A program made the translations under genes and the position numbers. Below are positions 1 through 7,129 of a stretch of DNA of 38,759 nt, piece by piece. Each line of letters opens with the position of its first letter. Position 1 is the first letter of the stretch. The DNA is taken from contig NJBP01000014.1 in the NCBI GenBank assembly GCA_005223085.1, positions 1-38,759 of the forward strand, in the 5' to 3' direction. The notes beneath the pieces were generated by a model. It did no database searches. It was not told the DNA's origin and saw only the letters and a list, made by a program, of their open reading frames with translations. This DNA comes from Candidatus Aerophobetes bacterium Ae_b3b (GTDB taxonomy: Bacteria > Aerophobota > Aerophobia > Aerophobales > AE-B3A).

Positions 1-3
1 TGC

Positions 4-180
4 TTAATCAATGGCGTTTCTCCCCCTTTCCTTGGTTCTTATCCTTATAACGTGCTCAACCGGGATGACGAAGATCTTGCCTGCTCCTATTTTGTTAGTT
101 TTAGCCAGGGACTGGATAGTGCCTATCATCTCCTCTACCTTGTCCTCCTCGGTTACTATCTCCAACTTTACCTTGGGCAT
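4..180 (-). CDS. C-terminal half of a P-II (GlnB/GlnK-like) signalling protein
   Basis: The 58-residue product begins MPKVKLEIV and ends IRIRTKERGRNAID. It matches the second half of P-II proteins, with the strand after the T-loop (PKVKIEIV in the family), the B-loop region (NKIGAGKIFV for TGKIGDGKIFV) and the C-terminal VIRIRTxE stretch. P-II proteins are normally about 112 residues and sense ATP/ADP and 2-oxoglutarate. The first beta-alpha unit and the T-loop are missing here. The frame stays open upstream but shows no P-II similarity, while AAGGAGG sits correctly before this ATG, so the short form may be translated. It could be a decayed gene or a half-length relative. The family call is strong; function is unknown. 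Confidence 0.7.
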   Translation of the reverse strand: MPKVKLEIVTEEDKVEEMIGTIQSLAKTNKIGAGKIFVIPVEHVIRIRTKERGRNAID

Positions 181-368
181 AAGTGCCTCCTTTTTGCCTT
201 CCTTCCAAAGAAAAGCTAAAAAGGCAAATATGATATAAGGGCTACTACTCTGCCTCCCGGATTTTTAGCCTTACTTACTAGGTTTCAGTATGATGGAAGT
301 CTCATCTGATTGTGAAGTGGCTACCATAACACCACTTACTATGTAGAAGACAATACTAAGAGGTGAGC

Positions 369-533
369 TCATCTTTTGGCCGGAACCTTTCCCATTAGTC
401 CAGAATGACTTATCTCTAAAACAAAGATCCTCTTTGCCTTAAGAATCTCATCAACTCCCTTTAGAGCAAGGATGGGAGTGATAGGAGTGTTTTTTTCATT
501 CTTGCAGTGAACCATACAGCTGACATCCTCCAC
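369..533 (-). pseudogene. Possible remnant related to the NagB/phosphosugar isomerase fold
   Basis: This is a 54-codon open frame that could start at GTG. It contains the stretch LALKGVDEILKAKRIFVLE, which resembles the 'LTxGxxxIxxAKxIxLL' strand-helix of glucosamine-6-phosphate deaminases and 6-phosphogluconolactonases. No convincing Shine-Dalgarno site is visible and the rest of the family is missing. It lies just downstream of a NagB-like gene on the same strand, so a duplicated and eroded fragment is conceivable. The match is short and could be chance. The remainder of 181-573 shows no recognisable gene. Confidence 0.2.
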
Positions 534-573
534 TTACCATCACTCTGATAGGCATACATCTATTTCCCTTATT

Positions 574-1275
574 TTAAGGAAGCAGTCTTTTGGGTTTAAT
601 CCTGCCCCAAACAGAATAGGCTCGAAAGCCCTCGGCAAAAGGCACTCCGCATTGGAGTCCCCGAAAAGAGGCCACCTTCCTCATAAAATCTACATAGTCA
701 ATTCCATCGTGCTCCTTAAGCCATTTGTATTGGGATTGGTGACAAAGGAGCATCTTTTCCTTTATATCTATGAAATCAGTAATGTCAACGTATTCAGTGG
801 GAAGAAAATTCACTCCGGCTAAGGTATCCATAAAAAAAATGGGGGGGATTAGAGCATGAGGCTTATGCTCTGTCTTATAGTTAGGTAAAGTAGCAATAAA
901 ACTGGCGTCTACGAGTAGCTTTGAGGTTGTAGTATGGTCGCACATATAGTCCTTGGGAGAATGAGTAATAACGAGGTCGGGTCGGGCAACTCTAACAAGG
1001 TCTACTACTTTTTTCCTCGATTCTTTGTCCGGATAAATATCGAGGTCGGGAAAAATTCCTCCTTGAATTTCTGCCCCCAGGATTTTAGCTGACTCCTCCG
1101 CCTCTTTCTTTCTAATTTTTGCTAGCTCAGGACTGGGGATTTCAAAATGGCCTTTATTCCCATTGCAGAGATAAAACATGAAAATCTCGACTTTTTTTTC
1201 TTTAAACTTGGCTAAAGTCCCAACACAGAGAAATTCGAGATCATCAGGATGGGCCCCCACTGCTAAAACGCGCAT
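574..1275 (-). CDS. PIG-L family zinc-dependent N-deacetylase
   Basis: This 233-residue cytoplasmic protein has the PIG-L/LmbE signature near its start (GAHPDDLEF, residues 7-15), whose His and Asp bind zinc. A later DHTTT motif supplies the second metal-binding histidine. Family members remove acetyl groups from N-acetylglucosaminyl or related substrates such as GlcNAc-PI, GlcNAc-inositol, bacillithiol precursors and free amino sugars. The length is normal for the family. The gene follows a NagB-like gene with a 13-bp gap on the same strand. That suggests sequential amino-sugar steps, deacetylation and then deamination or isomerisation. The exact substrate cannot be read from the sequence. 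Confidence 0.88.
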   Translation of the reverse strand: MRVLAVGAHPDDLEFLCVGTLAKFKEKKVEIFMFYLCNGNKGHFEIPSPELAKIRKKEAEESAKILGAEIQGGIFPDLDIYPDKESRKKVVDLVRVARPDLVITHSPKDYMCDHTTTSKLLVDASFIATLPNYKTEHKPHALIPPIFFMDTLAGVNFLPTEYVDITDFIDIKEKMLLCHQSQYKWLKEHDGIDYVDFMRKVASFRGLQCGVPFAEGFRAYSVWGRIKPKRLLP

Positions 1276-1288
1276 TTCTATCTCCTTT

Positions 1289-2209
1289 TCATTTTATACT
1301 TATCTCACAATTATCAGCAACTCCTCCCAAAAGTGTATATCTAGTAGGAACAGTTTGAAGGATAGATCCAGGAACAAGAGTATTTACCGGGCCATAGGCG
1401 ACAAGTCTGGCGATAAATCTTTGCCAGGATACTCCCCCTCCTAGGTAGCCATCCAGCCAGAAACTCCTCTCTTTTGCCCCCACGATTTGGCGAGGTCCAA
1501 TAGTGACTGCCTTAGGAGGAACAGAAGACCAGTCTCCACTAAATGAGTGAAGAGCATTTTGCATAATGGTCATAGGGTGAAGTTCTACTATACGAGGATT
1601 TGCCTTTTTATATGCCTCAATATCATCACCGAATTCCTCTCCCAGATGAGCTTCCCAGAAGGCAATATGCCCGCACCAACCAATTCCTCCGTAACATACA
1701 TCTATCTCACCGGCATCCTCTATCATCTTACCATAACCTTCAATATTCTTATCAGAGGGAAAGTGGAGCTGGTTCTCTGGCATCCGCAAATCCTTATCTA
1801 TAAGAGAAAAGAAATTCTCTATCATTGATTTTTTGAAAGAACCAGGCCAACTCTCAGGAGCAGTCTCTCCGGCTTCATTGGCATATTCATCCATATTAAA
1901 GGTATGAACGTGCCTCAAGGAAACTCCTAATTCATTAATGAGGCGAGCCGCTATCCTGTATTGAGGAATTGGCCCTGCCGGAAGAATCAAAACCAGCTTT
2001 TTGCCTTTCTCCAGAGCCTGTCTTATTCTGGTAACTATATCTAAGGCAAACTCAAAGTAAAACTCATCGGTATTTTCAATTACTCTGATTTTAAACTGCG
2101 CCTTAGGATGTTTACAGATATCCTCTCTCTTAATGGCTCTCACCTTTTCACAGATCTTCTTATCCCGATAGGGAATGAACTTGGCTAGATCGAATGCAAA
2201 CTCTGTCAT
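1289..2209 (-). CDS. NagB-like glucosamine-6-phosphate deaminase/isomerase family protein
   Basis: The start is ATG at 2209, preceded by AAGGAGAA; the open frame continues upstream but that part has no family similarity. The 306-residue product has the NagB fold: a phosphate loop (LILPAGPIPQYR, from about residue 74), NMDEY with Asp107 at the proton-transfer position, and GIGWCGHIAFWEA at 175-187. His181 and Glu186 of the catalytic relay are present. The Asp that precedes them in NagB (Asp141 in E. coli, GxGxDGHIAFNE) is Cys179 here. That argues against a standard GlcN6P deaminase and for a divergent isomerase/deaminase. It is followed 13 bp later by a PIG-L deacetylase, probably in one operon. 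Confidence 0.82.
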   Translation of the reverse strand: MTEFAFDLAKFIPYRDKKICEKVRAIKREDICKHPKAQFKIRVIENTDEFYFEFALDIVTRIRQALEKGKKLVLILPAGPIPQYRIAARLINELGVSLRHVHTFNMDEYANEAGETAPESWPGSFKKSMIENFFSLIDKDLRMPENQLHFPSDKNIEGYGKMIEDAGEIDVCYGGIGWCGHIAFWEAHLGEEFGDDIEAYKKANPRIVELHPMTIMQNALHSFSGDWSSVPPKAVTIGPRQIVGAKERSFWLDGYLGGGVSWQRFIARLVAYGPVNTLVPGSILQTVPTRYTLLGGVADNCEISIK

Positions 2210-2628
2210 TTCTTTCTCCTTGTTATATTCGTCTTTTTCCCATTGTCTATTTCTTACCTTTTTCTCAGGCTCTATTTTCTTTAATTTACAGCCACCAGTG
2301 GTTATCTTATCATTGCCAGACACTTTGTCAAAGGTAAGTTGGCGAAAAAACAGAAATGTTGGAGCAGCTTTAATTCGAAGAGTTGACATCTGAGGAAATT
2401 CATACAAAATGAGATACGTCAAATTAACCAAAGAAAGCGAGATTGGTAATTCAATTAAAAGAGACGGAACTGATCAATCATACCAGAGACGTATTTGTCG
2501 CCCCTCTCGCTTGCACCTCGACTGCTTCAATCTTTATAGCAAAAAAGTGGTGAAACCTGGGGGAAACTACACCACCCGAGATATAGGTTAATAACTAATC
2601 ATAGACTCTGTGAAAGAGGAGTAAAACA
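2210..2628. other. Intergenic region between divergent genes
   Basis: This 419-bp stretch separates the minus-strand NagB-like gene from the plus-strand DUF47 gene. It must hold the promoters of both transcription units. TTGACA occurs near 2380 on the plus strand, but no good -10 hexamer lies at the usual distance. A minus-strand frame stays open through its left half as an extension of the NagB-like gene, with no recognisable domain. A Shine-Dalgarno AGAGGAG lies at 2614-2620 for the downstream GTG. I see no RNA gene here. Confidence 0.4.
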
Positions 2629-3267
2629 GTGTTATTTAAAAAGAAAAGCAAAGTACAAGAACTGATCCAGGAACAGATTAACCTGGTGGCTCAGGGACTA
2701 GGGTTCTTGAAAGAAGCTGTTGAGCTTTATTTAGAAGGGGATAAAGAAGGGTGTGAGCTTAAAACCAGGGTTGTTGAGCAAATGGAAACCAAAGCGGATG
2801 AGGCAAAAAGAGAGGCAGAGAAAACCCTTTATGAGGGTAGTTATCTTCCCCTTTTCCGAGAGGACCTTTTGGATTTGATGGAACTTATAGATGATGTTGC
2901 CGATGAAGCAGAGAGGATAGCTGATTTCCTCTCCATAGAGAATCCTGAAATTCCCTCCCCATGGAATGAGAAAATGAGGGAAATTGTGGAAAAAGGCATC
3001 TTAGCCTTCAACCTCTTCCGGGAATCTTTTATGCTTCTCCATGAGGATACCCAGAAGGCATTCAGCCATGCCCACAAAGTAAAGGAGGTGGAAAAAGAGG
3101 TAGATCGCCTCCAGGATGGCTTGAATCGTGAGATTTTCCAATCTAACCTCCAGTTAGCTCATAAGATACAGTTAAGAGATTTGGTCATCAGAATGGGATT
3201 TATCTCTGACTCGTCGGAAAATGCTGCTGATAAGATAAGTATGATCTCCATCAAGAGGAGAATCTGA
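2629..3267 (+). CDS. DUF47 family PhoU-like phosphate-transport accessory protein
   Basis: The 212-residue protein is almost entirely charged helix, with DDVADEAERIADFL near the middle and an LRDLVIRMGFISDSSENAADK ending, both typical of DUF47/TIGR00153. Members are PhoU-like helical bundles encoded next to PiT-type permeases and thought to modulate phosphate uptake. The start is GTG at 2629 with AGAGGAG upstream. The stop TGA overlaps an ATG in an ATGA arrangement. That ATG now opens only a ten-codon peptide (MWFPGSVSLW), while the PiT gene that should begin there lies about 3.85 kb downstream. The last 13 bases, including the stop codon, lie in a 22-bp sequence repeated at the true PiT start. 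Confidence 0.9.
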   Translation: MLFKKKSKVQELIQEQINLVAQGLGFLKEAVELYLEGDKEGCELKTRVVEQMETKADEAKREAEKTLYEGSYLPLFREDLLDLMELIDDVADEAERIADFLSIENPEIPSPWNEKMREIVEKGILAFNLFRESFMLLHEDTQKAFSHAHKVKEVEKEVDRLQDGLNREIFQSNLQLAHKIQLRDLVIRMGFISDSSENAADKISMISIKRRI

Positions 3268-3276
3268 TGTGGTTTC
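3255..3276 (+). repeat. 22-bp direct repeat, left copy
   Basis: The sequence GAGGAGAATCTGATGTGG followed by TTTC is identical to 7108-7129. It spans the last codons and stop of DUF47 and an ATG equivalent to the PiT start. Together the copies bound a foreign-looking block. See the right copy and the block entry. Confidence 0.9.
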
Positions 3277-3580
3277 CAGGATCTGTTTCTTTGTGGTAAG
3301 AAAATATTGCTATGAAGTAGGCCTAAGGGATTACCTGCAAGATGATGAAAAGAGTCCAGATACCTTGGGCATCTCTTTAGAGGAGATGTCTGATGAGTTG
3401 AGAGAAAATCTTCAAACTGCCGATATAGTGATAGCGAAAGGTCAAGCAAACTACTATGCTCTATCAGAATGCAGGCCTAAAGCAGGAGGTAAGATAGCCT
3501 GTCTTTTCAGGACTAAATGTGATTATGTATCCAATGTCTTTGGCAAAAATGGAAAGGTCAATTTAGCTGTGATTCTTTAA
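3277..3580 (+). pseudogene. C-terminal fragment of a DUF89/ARMT1-like metal-dependent phosphatase
   Basis: About 100 residues in one frame include DTLGISLEEMSDEL, then ADIVIAKGQANYYALSE, then ACLFRTKCD and a closing KVNLAVIL. These match the end of DUF89 (damage-control phosphatase, ARMT1-like) proteins, where the Asp and the KGQxN segment bind metal and phosphate. The N-terminal two thirds are missing. The similarity begins soon after the left 22-bp repeat, and the only usable start (GTG at 3269) has no proper Shine-Dalgarno site. A short +2 frame running on to 3648 (ending KEKKPG) may be a shifted tail. It is most likely a non-functional remnant. Confidence 0.7.
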
Positions 3581-3770
3581 TTTTAGATAAAGCTATAGAA
3601 AAAAGAGGAGAAGAGGTAGAGCCTAAAAAAGAGAAAAAGCCAGGTTAAATTACCAGAGTCAATCGGGCCAGATGGGGGGTGAGAGGCTGAGATAGGCCAA
3701 CGGCTCTGTTTATGGGAATAGAGGAGAATTTAAACGAAGGAAGATGAGGAGAATAATGGAGGATATGACA

Positions 3771-5147
3771 ATGTTAAAGAAACTAAAAACAAAATTGACG
3801 GGTTTCTTTAGTCTCAAAAATCGGATAAATCTGTGTCCTAAACACAAGTGGGTGCTGGTCGGGCTGGCGGTTTTATTGTCTATTCCAACGGTCTCCGTGA
3901 TCGCAGCTGAGAAAGTGGAGATTACCTGGTGGCACGCCATGAGCGGGTCGCGTTTGAAGGTGGTGGATGCGATTGTCGAGAGCTTCAACGCCACCCACCC
4001 CGATATTGAGCTGAAACCGCTGTTCACCGGTACCTATGCGGAGACATTAACCAAGTTCATCGCCTCGTACCGTACCGGAACTGCTCCAAATCTGATTCAG
4101 GTCTACGAAGTGGGTACCCAGACCATGATCGACAGTGAGGCCATTCTGCCGGTCTATCAAATCCCCGGGATGTTGGGGGAGGCTTGGGACTGGGCGCAGT
4201 ATGTAATCCCCATCACCAACTACTACTCCGTAGAGGGGAATCTCTGGTCTATGCCGTTCAACTCGTCTTCGGCTATGCTCTATTACAACAAGGACATCTT
4301 TAGAGCAGCTGGACTCGATCCCAACAAGCCACCGACAACGTGGAAAGAGATGGAGGAGTACGGAGAACAGATCTTGGCGAGCGGCGTAGTAGATCATGTC
4401 TATTCCGGAGGCTGGCCCGGCTGGATCTGGGAACAGACGCTTGGCTACCATAATCACCTCTACGCGGACAATGATAACGGCCGCGCCGGATTGGCCAAAA
4501 AGGTCGTCTTCAACGACGAGTTCGGACACATGGTCTTTGAGACCATGGTAAGACTGCACGACAAAGGGATCTATATCTATGGAGGACCGGAGTACGCGGC
4601 GAACTCGGCATTCAAAGCCGGCCGGATCGCCATGCTCATCCAGTCCACTTCGTCGCTGACTGGAATTCTGAAAGCCTCTGAATTTGAAGTTGGCACCAGC
4701 TTCCTCCCGCGCTTTGAAGGATATCCGATCGGCAACTCCCTCGTCGGAGGCGGGAGCCTTTGGGTGACAAAAGGGAAAAGTGAAGAAGAAGTCCGCGCCG
4801 TTTGGGAGTTCCTGAAGTATCTTGGGCAAACGGAGATCGCTATCCAGTGGCACAAGGGGACGGGATACTTCCCGGTGACCAACGCAGCGCTCAAAGCGCT
4901 CTTGGACGAGGGTTGGTTCAGCAACCAAACCTACCTAACCGCCTTCCTTGAGATCCTTTCCGGAAGGCGAGATACGGCAGCGGCTACCGGCGCTCGGCTG
5001 GGTCCATTCGTGGCCATGCGGGAGCACTTCAGGGCTGCCTTGGAGAAGGCAATAGCTGGTGATCTCTCTCCTAAAGAGGCTCTGGATGAAGCAGCCCAGA
5101 AGATGAACCAGTTGCTCAAAGATTACGCTGAGCTGTATGGAGGATAG
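3771..5147 (+). CDS. ugpB: UgpB-like extracytoplasmic sugar/glycerol-3-phosphate-binding protein
   Basis: The product of about 458 residues has a basic N-terminus and a hydrophobic segment (VLVGLAVLLSIPTVSVIA) ending near AEKVEITWWH, so it is secreted and possibly membrane-tethered. It aligns along its length with E. coli UgpB: WWHAMSG near the start, YRTGTAPNLIQVYEVGTQTM, PFNSSSAMLYYNKDIFRAAGL, GGGSLWVTKGKS and WHKGTGYFPVT. UgpB delivers sn-glycerol-3-phosphate or glycerophosphodiesters to the UgpAE permease. A related sugar ligand is possible. The start at ATG 3771 is chosen because GGAGG lies eight bases upstream; 3744 and 3756 are in-frame alternatives. It is higher in G+C than neighbouring chromosomal genes. 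Confidence 0.85.
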   Translation: MLKKLKTKLTGFFSLKNRINLCPKHKWVLVGLAVLLSIPTVSVIAAEKVEITWWHAMSGSRLKVVDAIVESFNATHPDIELKPLFTGTYAETLTKFIASYRTGTAPNLIQVYEVGTQTMIDSEAILPVYQIPGMLGEAWDWAQYVIPITNYYSVEGNLWSMPFNSSSAMLYYNKDIFRAAGLDPNKPPTTWKEMEEYGEQILASGVVDHVYSGGWPGWIWEQTLGYHNHLYADNDNGRAGLAKKVVFNDEFGHMVFETMVRLHDKGIYIYGGPEYAANSAFKAGRIAMLIQSTSSLTGILKASEFEVGTSFLPRFEGYPIGNSLVGGGSLWVTKGKSEEEVRAVWEFLKYLGQTEIAIQWHKGTGYFPVTNAALKALLDEGWFSNQTYLTAFLEILSGRRDTAAATGARLGPFVAMREHFRAALEKAIAGDLSPKEALDEAAQKMNQLLKDYAELYGG

Positions 5148-5226
5148 ATAGGAACAGACTGCGGTGGGGGGCAAGCCTGAGGCTTGTCCTCCACATCTTG
5201 GTCCTTGCAGACCGAAGGGAGAAGCG

Positions 5227-6120
5227 ATGCAGGAAGAGAGATTCCCTGGATATAGGTGGTTGCCTTATTTACTGGTAGCTCCTTCTATCGCAGTAATTGT
5301 AATCTTCCTGGTTGTGCCTTTCGTTCAAAGCGTACGTGGGTCTTTCTTTATCTCAACGCCGTTTGGCACGAAAACCATCTACGTTGGACTCCGCAATTAT
5401 ATTCGTCTATTCTCCTCGCCAGATTATCAAAACAGTATCTTGACCACGCTTGCGTTCTCCTCTTTCGTCATTATTATTGGACTTTCCGTTTCACTGGGCA
5501 TCGCCCAACTGCTCAATCAGAAGATTAGAGGGCTGGGCTTCTATCAAGTCGCTCTTATCTGGACCTATGCCCTCTCCCCGGCGATCGCTGGAGTGATCTG
5601 GGCCTCAATGTTCGCTCCTGCCACTGGCCTCGTCCCCTACATCGTCTCCAAGTTGTCCGGCGGGTATGTGCTGAACTGGATGACCAACGGCCGGATAGCA
5701 CTGTTGGTGGTGGTCGCTGCCGCCACGTGGAAGATGTTGGGCTACAATATTGTCTTCTTATTAGCTGGGCTGCAAAACGTACCGAAAGCACTTATGGAAG
5801 CCGCCCGGGTGGATGGGGCAGGGCCCTGGAAAGCCTTCTGGCGTATCACGTTCCCTATGCTTTCTCCCACCACTACCTTTTTGTTATTTGTTAATATGCT
5901 CTATGCTTTCTTCCAGGTTTTTGGGCTTATAGATATTATGACACGGGGCGGGCCAGGGAATGCCACGGAGATCCTTGTGTACAAACTGTATCGTGATGGG
6001 TTCATCCATCTCAACACCGGATCCGCATCAGCCCAATCCTTCGTAATATTCTTTGTAATTTCTATTGGGGCAATCATTCAATTGCGAGTAGCTACGCGAA
6101 AAGCCATTTATGCTCGGTGA
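5227..6120 (+). CDS. ugpA: UgpA-like ABC transporter permease
   Basis: This 297-residue inner-membrane protein has about six hydrophobic helices, the first at LPYLLVAPSIAVIVIFLVVP. The EAA loop that docks the ATPase reads EAARVDGAGPWKAFWRITFP. It is the first permease of a ugp-type importer and follows ugpB after about 80 bp. ATG 5227 follows an AGGGAGAAG site; an in-frame upstream start at 5164 would add a non-hydrophobic, Pro/Cys-rich lead and is less likely. No ATP-binding subunit follows, so a shared MsiK/UgpC-type ATPase encoded elsewhere would be required. The ligand is inferred from UgpB. Confidence 0.87.
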   Translation: MQEERFPGYRWLPYLLVAPSIAVIVIFLVVPFVQSVRGSFFISTPFGTKTIYVGLRNYIRLFSSPDYQNSILTTLAFSSFVIIIGLSVSLGIAQLLNQKIRGLGFYQVALIWTYALSPAIAGVIWASMFAPATGLVPYIVSKLSGGYVLNWMTNGRIALLVVVAAATWKMLGYNIVFLLAGLQNVPKALMEAARVDGAGPWKAFWRITFPMLSPTTTFLLFVNMLYAFFQVFGLIDIMTRGGPGNATEILVYKLYRDGFIHLNTGSASAQSFVIFFVISIGAIIQLRVATRKAIYAR

Positions 6121-6124
6121 GGTG

Positions 6125-6958
6125 ATGCCTTTGTCTGGGAAAAACCGATACAAAATTCTTATTCATGGTCTGCTTATCCTACTGGTTCTAGTCCTTGCTT
6201 TCCCTGTGGTTTATGCTCTAATTACAAGTACCTTAAGTTTCCAGGAGTCCTACACATATCCGCCAAGACTTATACCGGGCAATCAATTCCTGGCCAATGC
6301 CGCCGTAGCCTGGCATCGAATCAAGTTGGGTCGGCTCTTGTTCAACACCTGGTTAATCTCAATAGTGGTGGCGTTAGCAAAAATCATTCTGTCACTGCTA
6401 GCTGCCTTTGCCTACACCCATTTCAAGTTTCGGGGCCGGGGGCTGCTATTCCCCATGTGCATGATCACTCAAATGCTGCCTCTCCCGGTCCGCATCGTTC
6501 CAACTTTTCAGTTGATGGCGAGCTTTGACTGGATAAATTCTTACTATGCCCTCACAATACCATTCTTTGCCAGCACAACAGGCATACTTCTTTTCCGACA
6601 GTTCTTCATGACCGTGCCTAGAGATCTTTCAGATGCAGCCCGGGTTGATGGGGCGGGCCCCATGCGTTATTTCCTGCAAATTCTAGTCCCTGTCTCAAAA
6701 ACCAACATCGCAGCTCTGTTTGTCATAGAATTTATTTTTATGTGGAGTCAGTACTTATGGCCGTTGATTGTGATAACCACCGGTGAAATGCGGGTTGTGC
6801 AAATCGGTGTCAAGATGTTGTTAGCCAGCGAACAAATAGCGCCTGAGTGGAATGTTATCATGGCTGGCACGGTAATGGCTATGCTCCCACCCCTCATGAT
6901 CCTCATCCTTTTCAGGAAAAGTTTTACTCAGGGAATCGCCATGCAATCACAAAAGTAG
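6125..6958 (+). CDS. ugpE: UgpE-like ABC transporter permease
   Basis: This is a 277-residue, six-helix inner-membrane permease. It closely follows E. coli UgpE: FPVVYALITSTLSFQ after the first helix, MLPLPVRIVPTFQLM, FFASTTGILLFRQFFMTVP, the EAA loop DAARVDGAGPMRYFLQILVP, and the late WSQYLWPLIVITT. It pairs with UgpA to form the channel. ATG 6125 starts five bases after the ugpA stop with GGTGAGG close by; ATG 6110, overlapping ugpA, is an alternative start. No UgpC ATPase is encoded next to it. Instead, a new gene begins at 6992 with a good Shine-Dalgarno site but is cut off at the right repeat. Confidence 0.87.
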   Translation: MPLSGKNRYKILIHGLLILLVLVLAFPVVYALITSTLSFQESYTYPPRLIPGNQFLANAAVAWHRIKLGRLLFNTWLISIVVALAKIILSLLAAFAYTHFKFRGRGLLFPMCMITQMLPLPVRIVPTFQLMASFDWINSYYALTIPFFASTTGILLFRQFFMTVPRDLSDAARVDGAGPMRYFLQILVPVSKTNIAALFVIEFIFMWSQYLWPLIVITTGEMRVVQIGVKMLLASEQIAPEWNVIMAGTVMAMLPPLMILILFRKSFTQGIAMQSQK

Positions 6959-6991
6959 GAGCGGTTTGTAACTGAAAGGAGGCTACGTTCT

Positions 6992-7120
6992 ATGAAGCTG
7001 ATGCAAGCCACGAATTTAGTTTCTAGAGCTGCCGCCCCACGGCTTCCAAGATTTTTCGTCCTCCTCGAATCAGGAGCTTTAGCCATATCTACCAGCAGAA
7101 AAGAGCTGAGGAGAATCTGA
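6992..7120 (+). pseudogene. 5' end of an unidentified gene, truncated at the right repeat
   Basis: An AAAGGAGG site eight bases upstream introduces ATG 6992. It opens a 42-codon frame, MKLMQATNLVSRAAAPRLPR and onward, ending ELRRI in the same codons that end DUF47 (RRI-stop). The last part lies in the 22-bp repeat, so the natural gene was probably cut here. It follows ugpE by 33 bp and looks like the next gene of the transferred operon. No family is recognisable from so short a stretch. Confidence 0.45.
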
Positions 7121-7129
7121 TGTGGTTTC
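7108..7129 (+). repeat. 22-bp direct repeat, right copy
   Basis: This is identical to 3255-3276. It contains GAGGAG, which serves as the Shine-Dalgarno site, and the ATG start of the PiT permease at 7120. It marks the right border of the ugp block. Confidence 0.9.

Larger units (their letters stand above)
3277..7107. mobile_element. Inserted block splitting a DUF47-PiT phosphate operon
   Basis: The block lies between the two copies of a perfect 22-bp direct repeat. The left edge holds only the C-terminal end of a DUF89 gene. The right edge holds only the 5' end of an unidentified gene. Between them is a ugpB-ugpA-ugpE-like operon that is visibly richer in G+C, especially 3900-5900, than the flanking AT-rich genes. 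DUF47 and PiT are normally adjacent and here retain matching ATGA junction sequence on both sides, so the ancestral order was probably DUF47-PiT directly. No integrase or transposase is visible within it. Duplication-type integration, gene transfer or an assembly join at a short repeat could each explain it. Confidence 0.6.

Noticed and set aside
11-238. Plus-strand frame of 75 residues at the left edge
   Set aside because: The opposite strand encodes a clear P-II C-terminal half; this is its shadow.
4047-4928. Minus-strand open frame of 293 residues inside ugpB
   Set aside because: It is antisense to a strongly conserved UgpB and has no recognisable motif; long shadows are expected in G+C-richer DNA.
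3255-7129. Site-specific integration by an integrase-encoding element
   Set aside because: No integrase, tRNA target or excision gene is visible; the direct repeat alone does not establish the mechanism.
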